Positions 1 through 7,188 of a stretch of 16,482 bases of DNA are shown one piece after another. Both the position numbers and the translations under genes were made by a program. How positions within the stretch are numbered: the stretch's first letter is position 1; each line of letters begins with the position of its first letter. The notes under the pieces were generated by a model, which saw only the letters and a program-made list of their open reading frames with translations, was not told where the DNA came from and searched no databases. The DNA is from UMGS1908 sp045588795 (lineage in GTDB: Bacteria > Bacillota > Clostridia > Christensenellales > UBA1242), in NCBI GenBank assembly GCA_045588795.1, contig JAZNEY010000066.1, positions 1 through 16,482 of the forward strand. The letters run 5' to 3'.

Positions 1-89
1 TGTTTAGCATAAACATCTGCCATATCATCAATTAGTAAAACAGAAAATTTATCCTTGCCATTGTTTTTTGTAATCGAATTATCATTCAT
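1..89 (-). CDS. 5' end of an unknown gene (partial, runs off the window)
   Basis: Twenty-nine codons from an ATG at 87-89 read without a stop to the window edge. The peptide begins MNDNSITKNN and continues with a hydrophobic stretch followed by acidic residues (FSVLLIDDMADVYAK). The start is supported by a GGGAG ribosome binding site at 98-102, eight bases upstream, and by a good promoter further up. It lies downstream of murG in the same direction but has its own promoter, so it is probably a separate transcription unit. The stretch VLLIDDMAD resembles the first strand and acidic pocket of a nucleotide-binding or receiver-like domain, but 29 residues are too few to name a family. Function unknown. 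Confidence 0.6.
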   Translation of the reverse strand, partial: MNDNSITKNNGKDKFSVLLIDDMADVYAK

Positions 90-93
90 AAAA

Positions 94-115
94 AATACTC
101 CCATGTGAGAGTATT
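94..115. promoter_or_regulatory. 22-bp dyad over the -10/start region (candidate operator)
   Basis: An inverted repeat with arms AATACTC and GAGTATT. Of 11 opposed positions, 9 are complementary and one is G/T. It begins inside the -10 box, crosses the predicted transcription start and covers the ribosome binding site of the left-edge gene. The left arm lies upstream of the predicted start, so it would not be transcribed. This favours a DNA-level protein site over an RNA hairpin. No regulator can be named. Confidence 0.5.
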
Positions 116-141
116 ATAACATAGTAAAAACATTATTTCAA
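113..141 (-). promoter_or_regulatory. Sigma-A-type promoter for the partial gene at the left edge
   Basis: On the minus strand TTGAAA (136-141) is followed after exactly 17 bases by TATAAT (113-118), preceded by TG at 120-121 (extended -10). The predicted start of transcription is near 106, giving a leader of about 17 bases. The promoter lies just past the murG stop codon. Confidence 0.75.
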
Positions 142-143
142 TA

Positions 144-1247
144 TCATTTTTTTAGTTCGGGTTTTTTATCAACAGCCTTATAAATTTCATTAATTATTTT
201 TGATTTTCCATCTGGAAAGGTGAGTCTGTTTAACTCCTTTTTGTACTTATGCAAATTCTGAATTGTTTCTTCGATAGATTCTTTAAACGCAAATGGTAAA
301 TTTTCTTGGGCAATTACATTTGCGATTCCAAGTGATTGAAAGTAGTTTGCATTGTCTATTTGGTCCCCTCGGGAGGCGGATTTTGGAAGTGGAATAAGTA
401 GCATTGGAATTTTAAGCGAGGCAAGTTCAAAAATTGTATTGCTGCCAGCTCTTGATATTACTAGGTCGCTTGCTTTAAATATGCTTCCAATATCATCTGA
501 AAATTCAAGTTGATGATAATTTGCGTGTTTAAAGTTTACTTTTTTGCCTTTACCGGTGAGGTGTATTACATTATATTTAAGTGTTAAATAAGGCAAGACT
601 TCTAAAATTGCGTTATTTATAGGCTCTGAGCCTAAACTTCCGCCGGTGATAGTTATAGTTTTTAGGGCAGGGTGTAGCTTGTATTTTTCCTTTGTACGAT
701 TTGCATCTCCAAGAAAGAGTTTAGAATTTATTGGGCTACCAGTGTAAATACCATTAACAGTTTTTTTTGCGGTTTCTGGAAATGTTGTACAAACGGTAGT
801 GGCGAACTTTGCTGATACTTTATTTGCAAGCCCAAGAGATAAGTCTGATTCGTGAATAACTACCGGGATGTGTAATTGATGTGATGCAATAACTACTGGA
901 ACTGCAACGAAACCGCCTTTTGAAAATACCACATCAGGATTTGCGTGTCTCAAAGCGTGTTTTGCCTCACGAATACCTTTCAAAAGTTTAAACGGAACCG
1001 TAAAATTTTTGTACCATTTTACTCTGTCTACTTTTACGGTTGGAATACCAATATACTCTACGCGTTTTTGGCTTGGTCTTAATTTTTTATTAAAACTTGC
1101 AATTTTGTCTTTTTCAATACCATTATAACTTCCAATATAAAAAATATTTTCAAAATTGTTCATAAGTTCTGGAAGTATTGAAAGATTTGGGGTTACGTGT
1201 CCCATAGTTCCACCACCAGTTAAGACTATTGATTTATATTTTTTCAT
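144..1247 (-). CDS. murG: MurG, lipid II synthase (UDP-GlcNAc transferase)
   Basis: Peripheral membrane GT-B glycosyltransferase that adds GlcNAc from UDP-GlcNAc to lipid I, making lipid II for peptidoglycan. Visible motifs are the N-terminal glycine loop TGGGTMGHVTP (about residues 10-20), a second loop SKGGFVAVP (about 109-117), HESDLSLGLANK (about 132-143), a third loop TGGSLGS (about 201-207), and the C-terminal nucleotide-binding run SRAGSNTIFELA followed by ASRGDQIDNA (about 265-300). At 367 residues it is close to the usual length. A GTG at 1251-1253 is in frame, but it sits within the AGAGGTG ribosome binding site, so the ATG at 1245-1247 is the better start. It stands alone here rather than in a division/cell-wall cluster. 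It ends in TGA, the only TGA stop among the complete genes of the window. Confidence 0.96.
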   Translation of the reverse strand: MKKYKSIVLTGGGTMGHVTPNLSILPELMNNFENIFYIGSYNGIEKDKIASFNKKLRPSQKRVEYIGIPTVKVDRVKWYKNFTVPFKLLKGIREAKHALRHANPDVVFSKGGFVAVPVVIASHQLHIPVVIHESDLSLGLANKVSAKFATTVCTTFPETAKKTVNGIYTGSPINSKLFLGDANRTKEKYKLHPALKTITITGGSLGSEPINNAILEVLPYLTLKYNVIHLTGKGKKVNFKHANYHQLEFSDDIGSIFKASDLVISRAGSNTIFELASLKIPMLLIPLPKSASRGDQIDNANYFQSLGIANVIAQENLPFAFKESIEETIQNLHKYKKELNRLTFPDGKSKIINEIYKAVDKKPELKK

Positions 1248-1285
1248 AGACACCTCTGTTGTTATTATATGAAAATTAAAAAGTG

Positions 1286-1313
1286 ATTATACTTTTGACG
1301 CTTTTTGCGACAA
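1286..1313 (-). promoter_or_regulatory. Promoter for murG
   Basis: Minus-strand TTGTCG (1308-1313), a 16-base spacer and TATAAT (1286-1291). It fires away from the gyrB promoter, with a leader of about 30 bases before the murG ATG. Unlike most promoters here it lacks the TG extension. Confidence 0.6.
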
Positions 1314-1333
1314 ATAAAAAATTCTTTATTTGT
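1310..1333. repeat. Inverted repeat between the divergent murG and gyrB promoters
   Basis: Perfect 9-bp arms ACAAATAAA (1310-1318) and TTTATTTGT (1325-1333) around a six-base centre. One end overlaps the murG -35 box and the other ends at the base before the gyrB -35 box. It could be a shared operator or simply AT-rich symmetry. There is no T-run placed to make it a terminator. Confidence 0.45.
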
Positions 1334-1363
1334 TTGATTTTAAAGGACTTTGTGTGTTATAAT
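1334..1363 (+). promoter_or_regulatory. Promoter for gyrB and the HD-domain gene
   Basis: TTGATT (1334-1339), an 18-base spacer and TATAAT (1358-1363), with TG at 1355-1356 giving an extended -10. The gyrB ATG lies about 25 bases beyond the predicted start, after an AGGGG ribosome binding site at 1383-1387. Confidence 0.75.
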
Positions 1364-1393
1364 AAAATATATACTATGAGTTAGGGGTACTTT

Positions 1394-3370
1394 ATGGCAA
1401 CGAAAGACAATGTAAAAGATAAAAGTTATGATGCAAAGGATATACAAGTTTTAGAGGGTTTAGATGCAGTAAGACTTCGCCCGGGAATGTATATTGGAAC
1501 AACAGGGATAAAAGGTTTGCATCATTTGGTTTGGGAAATTGTAGACAATGCAATTGATGAGGCGACTAATAAGTTTGCAGACAGAATTGATGTTGTCATT
1601 TATAAAGATGGCTCAATTTCAATAGAGGATAACGGAAGAGGAATCCCGGTAGACATTCACCCAACATTAAAGGTGAGTGGGGTAGAAGTTGTATTCACGC
1701 AACTTCACGCAGGTGGCAAGTTTAATAATGATAACTATAGTTTTTCTGGTGGACTTCACGGTGTTGGAGCATCTGTTGTTAATGCTCTTTCAGAATGGTT
1801 AGAGGTTGAAATAAAGAAAAACGGAAAGAAATATATTCAAAGATTTGAAAGTAAAGTGGGCTCAAATGGAAAGGTGCAAGGTGGCGTTCCTGTTTATCCA
1901 TTAAAAGAACTTGGAACAACCAAAGAGCACGGTTCAAAAATTACATTTAAACCAGACAAGCGAATTTTTGAAAGTGTAAATTTCTCACTTGATACAATTT
2001 CAAAGCATTTGAAAGAACTTGCATTCTTGAACAAAGGTGTATTAATTACACTTAAAGATGAAAGAATGGAAGAACCATATGAAAAATCGTATAAATATGA
2101 TGGTGGGTTGTGCGATTTTGTTGAATATTTGAATGACAACAAAACAAAAATACATAGCGAGCCAATATTTATTGAGGGCGAGAAAGATGGTATATATGTA
2201 GCAGTTGCTATGCAATATACAGACAGTTACAGCGAAAGTGTTTTCTCATATGTTAACAACATTCCAACGATTGAGGGTGGAACCCACGAGACCGGATTCA
2301 AGACTGCAATAACAAGAGTGTTTAACGACCAACTAAGAAAACTTAATATGCTAAAAGACAAAGATGCAAATCTTATGGGTGAAGATTTCAGAGAGGGCTT
2401 AACTGCTGTTCTCCTTGTAAAAATGAAGAACATTCAGTTTGAGGGGCAAACAAAGTCTAAACTTGGAAATCCAGAAGCAAAGCCGGCTGTTGAGTCTGTT
2501 GTCGTTGAAAAGTTAACGGAATATATATCGGATAGCAAAAAGGGTAAAAAACTTACAGCTATTTACGAAAAAGCCTTGGGAGCTGCAAGAGTTCGTGAGG
2601 CTGCGAGAAAAGCAAAAGAAATCACAAGACAGAAAAACAGTATTGATAATGCAAATTTGGTTGGAAAACTTTCTTCTTGTACTGGCAAAAAACCAGAACT
2701 TAATGAACTATTTATAGTTGAGGGAGATAGTGCGGGAGGTTCTGCAAAAATGGCAAGAGACCGTCATTTCCAAGCAATTTTGCCACTTCGAGGAAAGCCA
2801 TTAAATGCTGAAAAGAAAAGAATTGACCAAGTTCTTGCAAATGAAGAAATAAGAACAATTATTTCAGCGCTTGGTGCAGGGCTTGGTGAAGATTTTAATC
2901 TTGAAGATTTGAAATTTCACAAGGTTATAATACTTGCAGATGCTGACCAAGATGGTGCACATATTAGGGCGATTTTGTTAACATTCTTCTTTAGATATAT
3001 GAAAGAACTTATAAAAGAGGGCCATGTATTTATTGGAATGCCACCATTATACAGGGTTCAAAAGAAAGATGAAATAGAGTATGTTTATAGTGATGCAGAA
3101 CTTCCAGCGGTAACTGCAAAGTTTGGAAAGGGGTATATAATTCAAAGATATAAAGGTCTTGGAGAAATGGACCCAGAGCAACTTTGGGAAACAACAATGA
3201 ATCCAAAAGATAGGACACTTGTTCAAGTTACAATTGAAGATGCAGCAGAAGCTGAAAGACTTATCACAACACTTATGGGTGATAACATTGAAGCAAGAAA
3301 GGCATATATATCAGAGAATGCAGACTTTAATAAATCAGACAGTGCTCAATTTATTAAGGCGGTTAAGTAA
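1394..3370 (+). CDS. gyrB: Type IIA topoisomerase B subunit (DNA gyrase B; possibly ParE)
   Basis: ATPase/TOPRIM subunit that, with an A subunit, passes one DNA duplex through another using ATP. Domains in order: GHKL ATPase with E48/N52 in EIVDNAIDEA, DNGRG (79-83) and SGGLHGVGASVVNALS (118-133); transducer with the QTKSKL lysine loop (352-357); TOPRIM with EGDSAGGSA (443-451) and the metal aspartates DADQDG (516-521); and the C-terminal QRYKGLGEMDPEQLW block (584-598). At 658 residues it is full length. Gyrase B and topoisomerase IV ParE are hard to separate by eye. The absence of dnaA, recF or gyrA next door, and a DADQDG motif where GyrB usually has DADVDG and ParE often DADTDG, leave ParE open. 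The next gene overlaps its stop by one base, so translation is probably coupled. Confidence 0.93.
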   Translation: MATKDNVKDKSYDAKDIQVLEGLDAVRLRPGMYIGTTGIKGLHHLVWEIVDNAIDEATNKFADRIDVVIYKDGSISIEDNGRGIPVDIHPTLKVSGVEVVFTQLHAGGKFNNDNYSFSGGLHGVGASVVNALSEWLEVEIKKNGKKYIQRFESKVGSNGKVQGGVPVYPLKELGTTKEHGSKITFKPDKRIFESVNFSLDTISKHLKELAFLNKGVLITLKDERMEEPYEKSYKYDGGLCDFVEYLNDNKTKIHSEPIFIEGEKDGIYVAVAMQYTDSYSESVFSYVNNIPTIEGGTHETGFKTAITRVFNDQLRKLNMLKDKDANLMGEDFREGLTAVLLVKMKNIQFEGQTKSKLGNPEAKPAVESVVVEKLTEYISDSKKGKKLTAIYEKALGAARVREAARKAKEITRQKNSIDNANLVGKLSSCTGKKPELNELFIVEGDSAGGSAKMARDRHFQAILPLRGKPLNAEKKRIDQVLANEEIRTIISALGAGLGEDFNLEDLKFHKVIILADADQDGAHIRAILLTFFFRYMKELIKEGHVFIGMPPLYRVQKKDEIEYVYSDAELPAVTAKFGKGYIIQRYKGLGEMDPEQLWETTMNPKDRTLVQVTIEDAAEAERLITTLMGDNIEARKAYISENADFNKSDSAQFIKAVK

Positions 3371-4401
3371 TGAATAGTGAATTAAATGCATATTTTAACA
3401 CTTTATGTGAGAATAAATATCCAAAATTCATAGATAAGTATTTGGAAACTGATGAGTTTAAAAGACTTGGCAGGATTGGTATGTTTTGTGGGTGTGATTA
3501 TACAAAATTGTTTTCACCAAGATATTGGTATTCAAGGCTTGACCACTCAATTTCAACAGCACTTATGACATATCATTTTACAAAAGATAAAGAGCAAACA
3601 ATACTTGCTCTTTTTCACGATTTAGGAACTCCTGCGTTTAGTCATTGTGTGGATTTTATGCTAGGAGACTCGAAAAATCAACAAAAACCTGAAAAATCCG
3701 TTAAAGATATTGTTGTTTCATCACCAGAATTAATGGAACTGTTGAAGAAAGATAAAATTGATTTTTCTATATTTGATGCATATGAAAATTATCCAATAGT
3801 TGAATGTGAAAAACCAAAACTTTGTGTTGACAGACTTGATGGGATATTATCTGTAAATGTTATTCTTTATGGTAAATATACTGCTCAGCAAATGTCTAAA
3901 TTGTATAAAAGTCTAACAGTTTTAAAGAATGAATTTGGAGATGAAGAAATAGGGTGTTTGGACACAGAAAGTGGTGAAATATTGTTTGATTATATCTCGA
4001 GATATGCATTACTGATGCAGGGCAACGAAGATAAATTTGTTATGCAATTTATAGCAGATAATCTTGAACTTTTAATTAAAAGAGGCAAAATTAGTTTAGA
4101 AGATTTATATGTTCTTGGCGAACAAGAAATACTTGGCATATTAAAAAAGGAAAATGGCGACAATTTGAAAGTTTTCAATATGGCAAGCAGAATAAAAAGA
4201 AGTGAAGAGGCAGACCCAAGATGGTATAGTGTTTCTGTTGATGCAAAGAAAAGATATGTGCTACCACTTGTAAAACTCGAAGATGGCAGAAATGAAAGAC
4301 TTCATACTGTTTCTCAAAAGTGTAAAAGCAGTTTTGAGTATATTTTAAAATTTAAGGATACAAAATTTTCACATATTCCAAACATTAAATATTTTTATTA
4401 G
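3370..4401 (+). CDS. HD-superfamily phosphohydrolase (dGTPase/COG1078-like)
   Basis: A 343-residue cytoplasmic protein with the HD metal-binding signature: H59 in RLDHSIST, H83-D84 in LFHDLGTPAFSH, a further H92, and a downstream aspartate in CVDRLDG (154 or 157). The RLDHS...HDLGTPAFSH pattern is that of dNTP triphosphohydrolase-type HD proteins, which act on nucleotides, but the actual substrate cannot be read from the sequence. The second half has no motif I recognise. Its ATG shares a base with the gyrB stop (TAATG). With no room for a separate promoter, it is almost certainly co-transcribed and translationally coupled with the topoisomerase gene. The catalytic residues look intact. Confidence 0.85.
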   Translation: MNSELNAYFNTLCENKYPKFIDKYLETDEFKRLGRIGMFCGCDYTKLFSPRYWYSRLDHSISTALMTYHFTKDKEQTILALFHDLGTPAFSHCVDFMLGDSKNQQKPEKSVKDIVVSSPELMELLKKDKIDFSIFDAYENYPIVECEKPKLCVDRLDGILSVNVILYGKYTAQQMSKLYKSLTVLKNEFGDEEIGCLDTESGEILFDYISRYALLMQGNEDKFVMQFIADNLELLIKRGKISLEDLYVLGEQEILGILKKENGDNLKVFNMASRIKRSEEADPRWYSVSVDAKKRYVLPLVKLEDGRNERLHTVSQKCKSSFEYILKFKDTKFSHIPNIKYFY

Positions 4402-4434
4402 TGTGGTCGCCTCAAAATTTTTATTAGTAATATA

Positions 4435-4470
4435 AAAAATCACTCTGTCTTAATTGGCAGGGTGATTTTT
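4435..4470. terminator. Bidirectional terminator between the HD gene and the ABC operon
   Basis: Thirteen-base arms (4435-4447 and 4458-4470) around a ten-base loop, with one T/G pair. The arms begin in A-runs and end in T-runs, so the hairpin can stop transcription from the left (HD gene) and from the right (ABC permease). Confidence 0.9.
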
Positions 4471-4483
4471 GTATGTTTAGAAT

Positions 4484-5299
4484 TTATCTTCTTTTTTTAA
4501 TTACAAACTTTTCAAGCAGTGAAACCAAAAAGTACATAAGACCTGCAAGTAGGCATAGGATAAGTATTGCAGTCATTACAAGGTCGAGTTTGAAAATATA
4601 TCCGCCGTAAACAATAAGGTAGCCAAGTCCTGCTTTACTTACAAGATATTCACCCATAATTGTTCCGACCCAGCTCATACCTACATTGATTTTTAAAACT
4701 GAGATAAAAGCAGGTAAACTTTCTGGAATTATAAGTCTTGTAAGAATTTGCCATCTATTAGCGCCTAGTGTTTTTAAAAGCAATATTTTTTCTTTACTAA
4801 CAGCCATAAAGCTGTTTAAAAGACTTACTATTGTTATAATTATGCAAATCAAAAATCCCATAACTACAATTGCTTTTGTGCCTGCACCAAACCAAACAAT
4901 GATAAGTGGACCAAGTGCAACTTTTGGTAAACTATTAAGAATTATTAGATATGGCTCTAGAATGTTCCTTGCTCGCTCGCTAGAAAACAGGAGAATTGCA
5001 ATAATTGTTCCAATTATCATAGATAGCGAAAAAGCAACTATTGTTTCGTAGAGGGTGATAAAAGTATGTTTTAAAATATTGCCCTCTTTGAACAACTGAA
5101 TAAGCATTTTAACAATTCTTGATGGGGAGCTGTAAATGAAAGAATCTATCAGTTTGGTTAGTGTTAACAACTCCCAAATCCCAAGAAAGGCAACTAAGAC
5201 TAAGATTCTGCCCCAAACTATTATGTTTTTATTTTTTTGTTCCCGTTTTAAGTATAATTGATGTTCTTTTGAAAATGGTTGGTTGTTATTGTTCTTCAT
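4484..5299 (-). CDS. ABC transporter permease, NitT/TauT (SsuC/TauC-like) type
   Basis: Integral membrane subunit of the importer, 271 residues. After a charged N-terminus there are about six hydrophobic segments (near 28-47, 80-105, 120-140, 143-165, 205-225 and 240-262). The family motif SLPKVALGPLIIVWFG and the cytoplasmic EAA-like loop (LKTLGANRWQIL...LP), which contacts the ATPase, are both present. The start codon lies 14 bases inside the end of the ATPase gene and has GGGAGG about eight bases upstream, so the two are translationally coupled. The substrate is not evident from the permease. Confidence 0.93.
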   Translation of the reverse strand: MKNNNNQPFSKEHQLYLKREQKNKNIIVWGRILVLVAFLGIWELLTLTKLIDSFIYSSPSRIVKMLIQLFKEGNILKHTFITLYETIVAFSLSMIIGTIIAILLFSSERARNILEPYLIILNSLPKVALGPLIIVWFGAGTKAIVVMGFLICIIITIVSLLNSFMAVSKEKILLLKTLGANRWQILTRLIIPESLPAFISVLKINVGMSWVGTIMGEYLVSKAGLGYLIVYGGYIFKLDLVMTAILILCLLAGLMYFLVSLLEKFVIKKRR

Positions 5300-6053
5300 T
5301 TTTCAATTCCTCCCAAATTTCATTAAAGAAAAGTTTAAAGTTTGGGTGGTTTCTTCTTTCAAAAGGAGATAATTCACTCGGGAATTCAATATCAACGATT
5401 CTTTTTACGTGAGCAGGTCTATTTGATAATATTATAATTCTATTAGATAGTGTGATTGCTTCGCCAATATCGTGAGTTACAAGAATGGCTGTCTGCTTTT
5501 CATCTAGAATAATTTTATGAACAATATTTTGAATTTCAAGTCGTGTTTGATAATCAAGTGCTGAAAAAGGTTCATCTAAAAGAAGGATTTTTGGTTTTGT
5601 TGCAAGCGTTCGAATTAGAGAAACCCTTTGTCTCATACCGCCAGATAATTCGCTTGGGTAATGACTTAAAAAATCAGAAAGGCCGTATTTGTCCACTAAG
5701 TTAAATACAAAGTTTGATGTTTCATCTGTTAGTTTTTTTTGCAAGTTTAAAGCAAATAAAACATTTTTTTCGACAGTCAACCAATCGAAAAGGTTGTCTT
5801 TTTGAAACATATAGCCAATGTCTGTATTAATGGATTCGATTTTGTTTCCATCAAGTAAAATTTCTCCGCCCTCAGGTTTTAATAGCCCTGCAATTAGCGA
5901 TAAAATTGTGGTTTTGCCACAACCGCTAGGACCAACAATTGAAACAAATTCTTGTTTTTTAACATTGAACGACAGGTTTAAAAGTGCTTGAGTCTCTCCA
6001 ATTGTAGAGTGGTATGCCAATTGTAAGTTATTAATATCTAGTAGATTTTTCAT
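5286..6053 (-). CDS. ABC transporter ATPase, NitT/TauT (SsuB/TauB-like) type
   Basis: Nucleotide-binding subunit, 255 residues. Walker A GPSGCGKTT (41-49), Q-loop glutamine Q84 in MFQKDNLFDWLT, signature LSGGMRQR (136-143), Walker B LLLDEP (157-162), D-loop SALD and switch histidine H194 in VTHDIGEA are all intact. The residues around the Q-loop are those of the nitrate/sulfonate/taurine/thiamine-precursor importer group. AGGAGAAG lies just upstream of the ATG. It sits between the lipoprotein and permease genes in the same operon. Confidence 0.95.
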   Translation of the reverse strand: MKNLLDINNLQLAYHSTIGETQALLNLSFNVKKQEFVSIVGPSGCGKTTILSLIAGLLKPEGGEILLDGNKIESINTDIGYMFQKDNLFDWLTVEKNVLFALNLQKKLTDETSNFVFNLVDKYGLSDFLSHYPSELSGGMRQRVSLIRTLATKPKILLLDEPFSALDYQTRLEIQNIVHKIILDEKQTAILVTHDIGEAITLSNRIIILSNRPAHVKRIVDIEFPSELSPFERRNHPNFKLFFNEIWEELKNEEQ

Positions 6054-6090
6054 AATCTTCTCCTATTGAAAGTCGCGATTAAAGGTCGAT

Positions 6091-7074
6091 TTAAGAAGCG
6101 AGACTCAATGCGTAACTATTGTCAACAACATCTCCAAATTTTACACCAGATACATCAATTCCAGCGTTTTCTATTATGTCAATCAATCTATTGAAAGCAC
6201 TTTGTGTCATAACAGGCGTACTGCTCCAAGCATCAATTTCAATATATTTTGCAACAGAACTTTCAATCAATGAAACGCTTGTTCCCTCAAATGATGGAAG
6301 TAATGCTTCTGCAATTTCTTTTGGGGTGTGGGTTAACATATAGTTGTAAGCTTTTGTAACCGCATTTAAAAATCCTTTTATAATTTCAGGATTGTTTTCT
6401 AGATAAGTTGAGTTTGCCATAAAGCAGGTAAATGGAACTTCGCCACATTCTTCTCCAACCGAAGCCATATAATAACCTTTACCTTCTGCAACATAAGAAC
6501 TTGCCGCAGGCTCAAACATTGTGCAGTAATCGCCAGTGCCACCCTCGAACGTTGCTGTAATTAAGTCAAACTTAATGCTTGTATCAAAATTCATATTTGT
6601 CCCGTGAACTAAGCCCTTGCTGTTTAAAACATATTCAAGAGCCATAGCTGGCATACCGCCTTCACGCCCACCGAGAATGTGTTTATTTGCAAGGTCGAGC
6701 CAGTTGAATTCGCCATCAGTTCTTCCAATTAGGAAAGAACCGTCTCTTTTGGTTAGTTGACCAAACACCATTGGGTGGGAAGTACTGCCTTCTTTAACAA
6801 CATAAACTAGGGTTTCCGGGCCAAGCAGTGCAATGTCCGCACTATCTGAGAGTAGGGCAGACATACTAACATCACTACCACCGCCATTTGTTAGTTCTAT
6901 TTCAAGACCGGCTTCTTCCATATAGCCAAGATTCATGGCAAGGTAGAGTGGTGCATAAAAAACTGAATGAGTTACTTCATTAAGTCTTATAGTTGTGAGT
7001 TTGTCTTTTTTGCAGGCTGAAAAGCAAAAAAGAATTAATAAACATGCTATTATAGTAGAAATTATTTTTTTCAA
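6091..7074 (-). CDS. ABC transporter substrate-binding lipoprotein (NMT1/TauA-ThiY-like)
   Basis: A 327-residue periplasmic-binding-type protein anchored by lipid on the outer face of the membrane. The N-terminus has two lysines, a hydrophobic stretch and the lipobox FSAC, with C21 as the expected lipidated cysteine. The mature part contains blocks typical of the NMT1/SsuA fold (RLNEVTHSVFYAPLYLAMNLGY; ADIALLGPETLVYV; GGREGGMPAMALEYVL; GGTGDYCTMFEP). Translation starts at TTG (7072-7074), firmly supported by an AGGAGGTG site seven bases upstream and the lack of a nearby in-frame ATG. It heads the operon with the ATPase and permease. Possible ligands in this group include taurine, sulfonates, nitrate and pyrimidine precursors of thiamine. 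Nothing here decides between them. Confidence 0.92.
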   Translation of the reverse strand: MKKIISTIIACLLILFCFSACKKDKLTTIRLNEVTHSVFYAPLYLAMNLGYMEEAGLEIELTNGGGSDVSMSALLSDSADIALLGPETLVYVVKEGSTSHPMVFGQLTKRDGSFLIGRTDGEFNWLDLANKHILGGREGGMPAMALEYVLNSKGLVHGTNMNFDTSIKFDLITATFEGGTGDYCTMFEPAASSYVAEGKGYYMASVGEECGEVPFTCFMANSTYLENNPEIIKGFLNAVTKAYNYMLTHTPKEIAEALLPSFEGTSVSLIESSVAKYIEIDAWSSTPVMTQSAFNRLIDIIENAGIDVSGVKFGDVVDNSYALSLAS

Positions 7075-7093
7075 TTTTTCACCTCCTATTGCA

Positions 7094-7122
7094 TTTTATT
7101 CTAAAATTTGTTTTTATGACAA
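7094..7122 (-). promoter_or_regulatory. Probable promoter of the ABC operon
   Basis: Minus-strand TTGTCA (7117-7122), a 17-base spacer and ATAAAA (7094-7099). The -10 is a weak match. It is placed correctly before the AGGAGGTG site and the TTG start, but the leader would be very short. Confidence 0.35.
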
Positions 7123-7129
7123 TAATTAC

Positions 7130-7158
7130 TTGGATAGAATAAAGTGTTGTGGTATAAT
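7130..7158 (+). promoter_or_regulatory. Promoter of the phosphatidyltransferase-like gene
   Basis: TTGGAT (7130-7135), a 17-base spacer and TATAAT (7153-7158), with TG at 7150-7151 (extended -10). The predicted start is about 24 bases before the ATG at 7189. Confidence 0.75.
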
Positions 7159-7188
7159 GAACTTGATTATTAGGATTATGGTGGCAAA

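Noticed and set aside
91..115. Rho-independent terminator for murG
   Set aside because: The hairpin with a short T-run looks like one, but it overlaps a near-consensus promoter and the ribosome binding site of the next gene, so an operator-like role fits better. Weak termination of murG readthrough is still possible.
144..146. Alternative genetic code suggested by the rarity of TGA stops
   Set aside because: murG ends naturally at TGA at the expected family length. Rare TGA use is normal in AT-rich Gram-positives and tryptophans in the proteins are encoded by TGG.
1251..1253. GTG start for murG two codons upstream of the ATG
   Set aside because: The GTG is part of the AGAGGTG ribosome binding site. 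The ATG at 1245-1247 has correct spacing.
1894..3218. Minus-strand open frames inside the topoisomerase gene
   Set aside because: They lie opposite a strongly conserved gene, lack ribosome binding sites and encode no recognisable protein. They are frame shadows.
7075..7188. Thiamine or other riboswitch ahead of the ABC operon
   Set aside because: The leader before the TTG start is very short and no THI-box or other known conserved core is visible on the minus strand.
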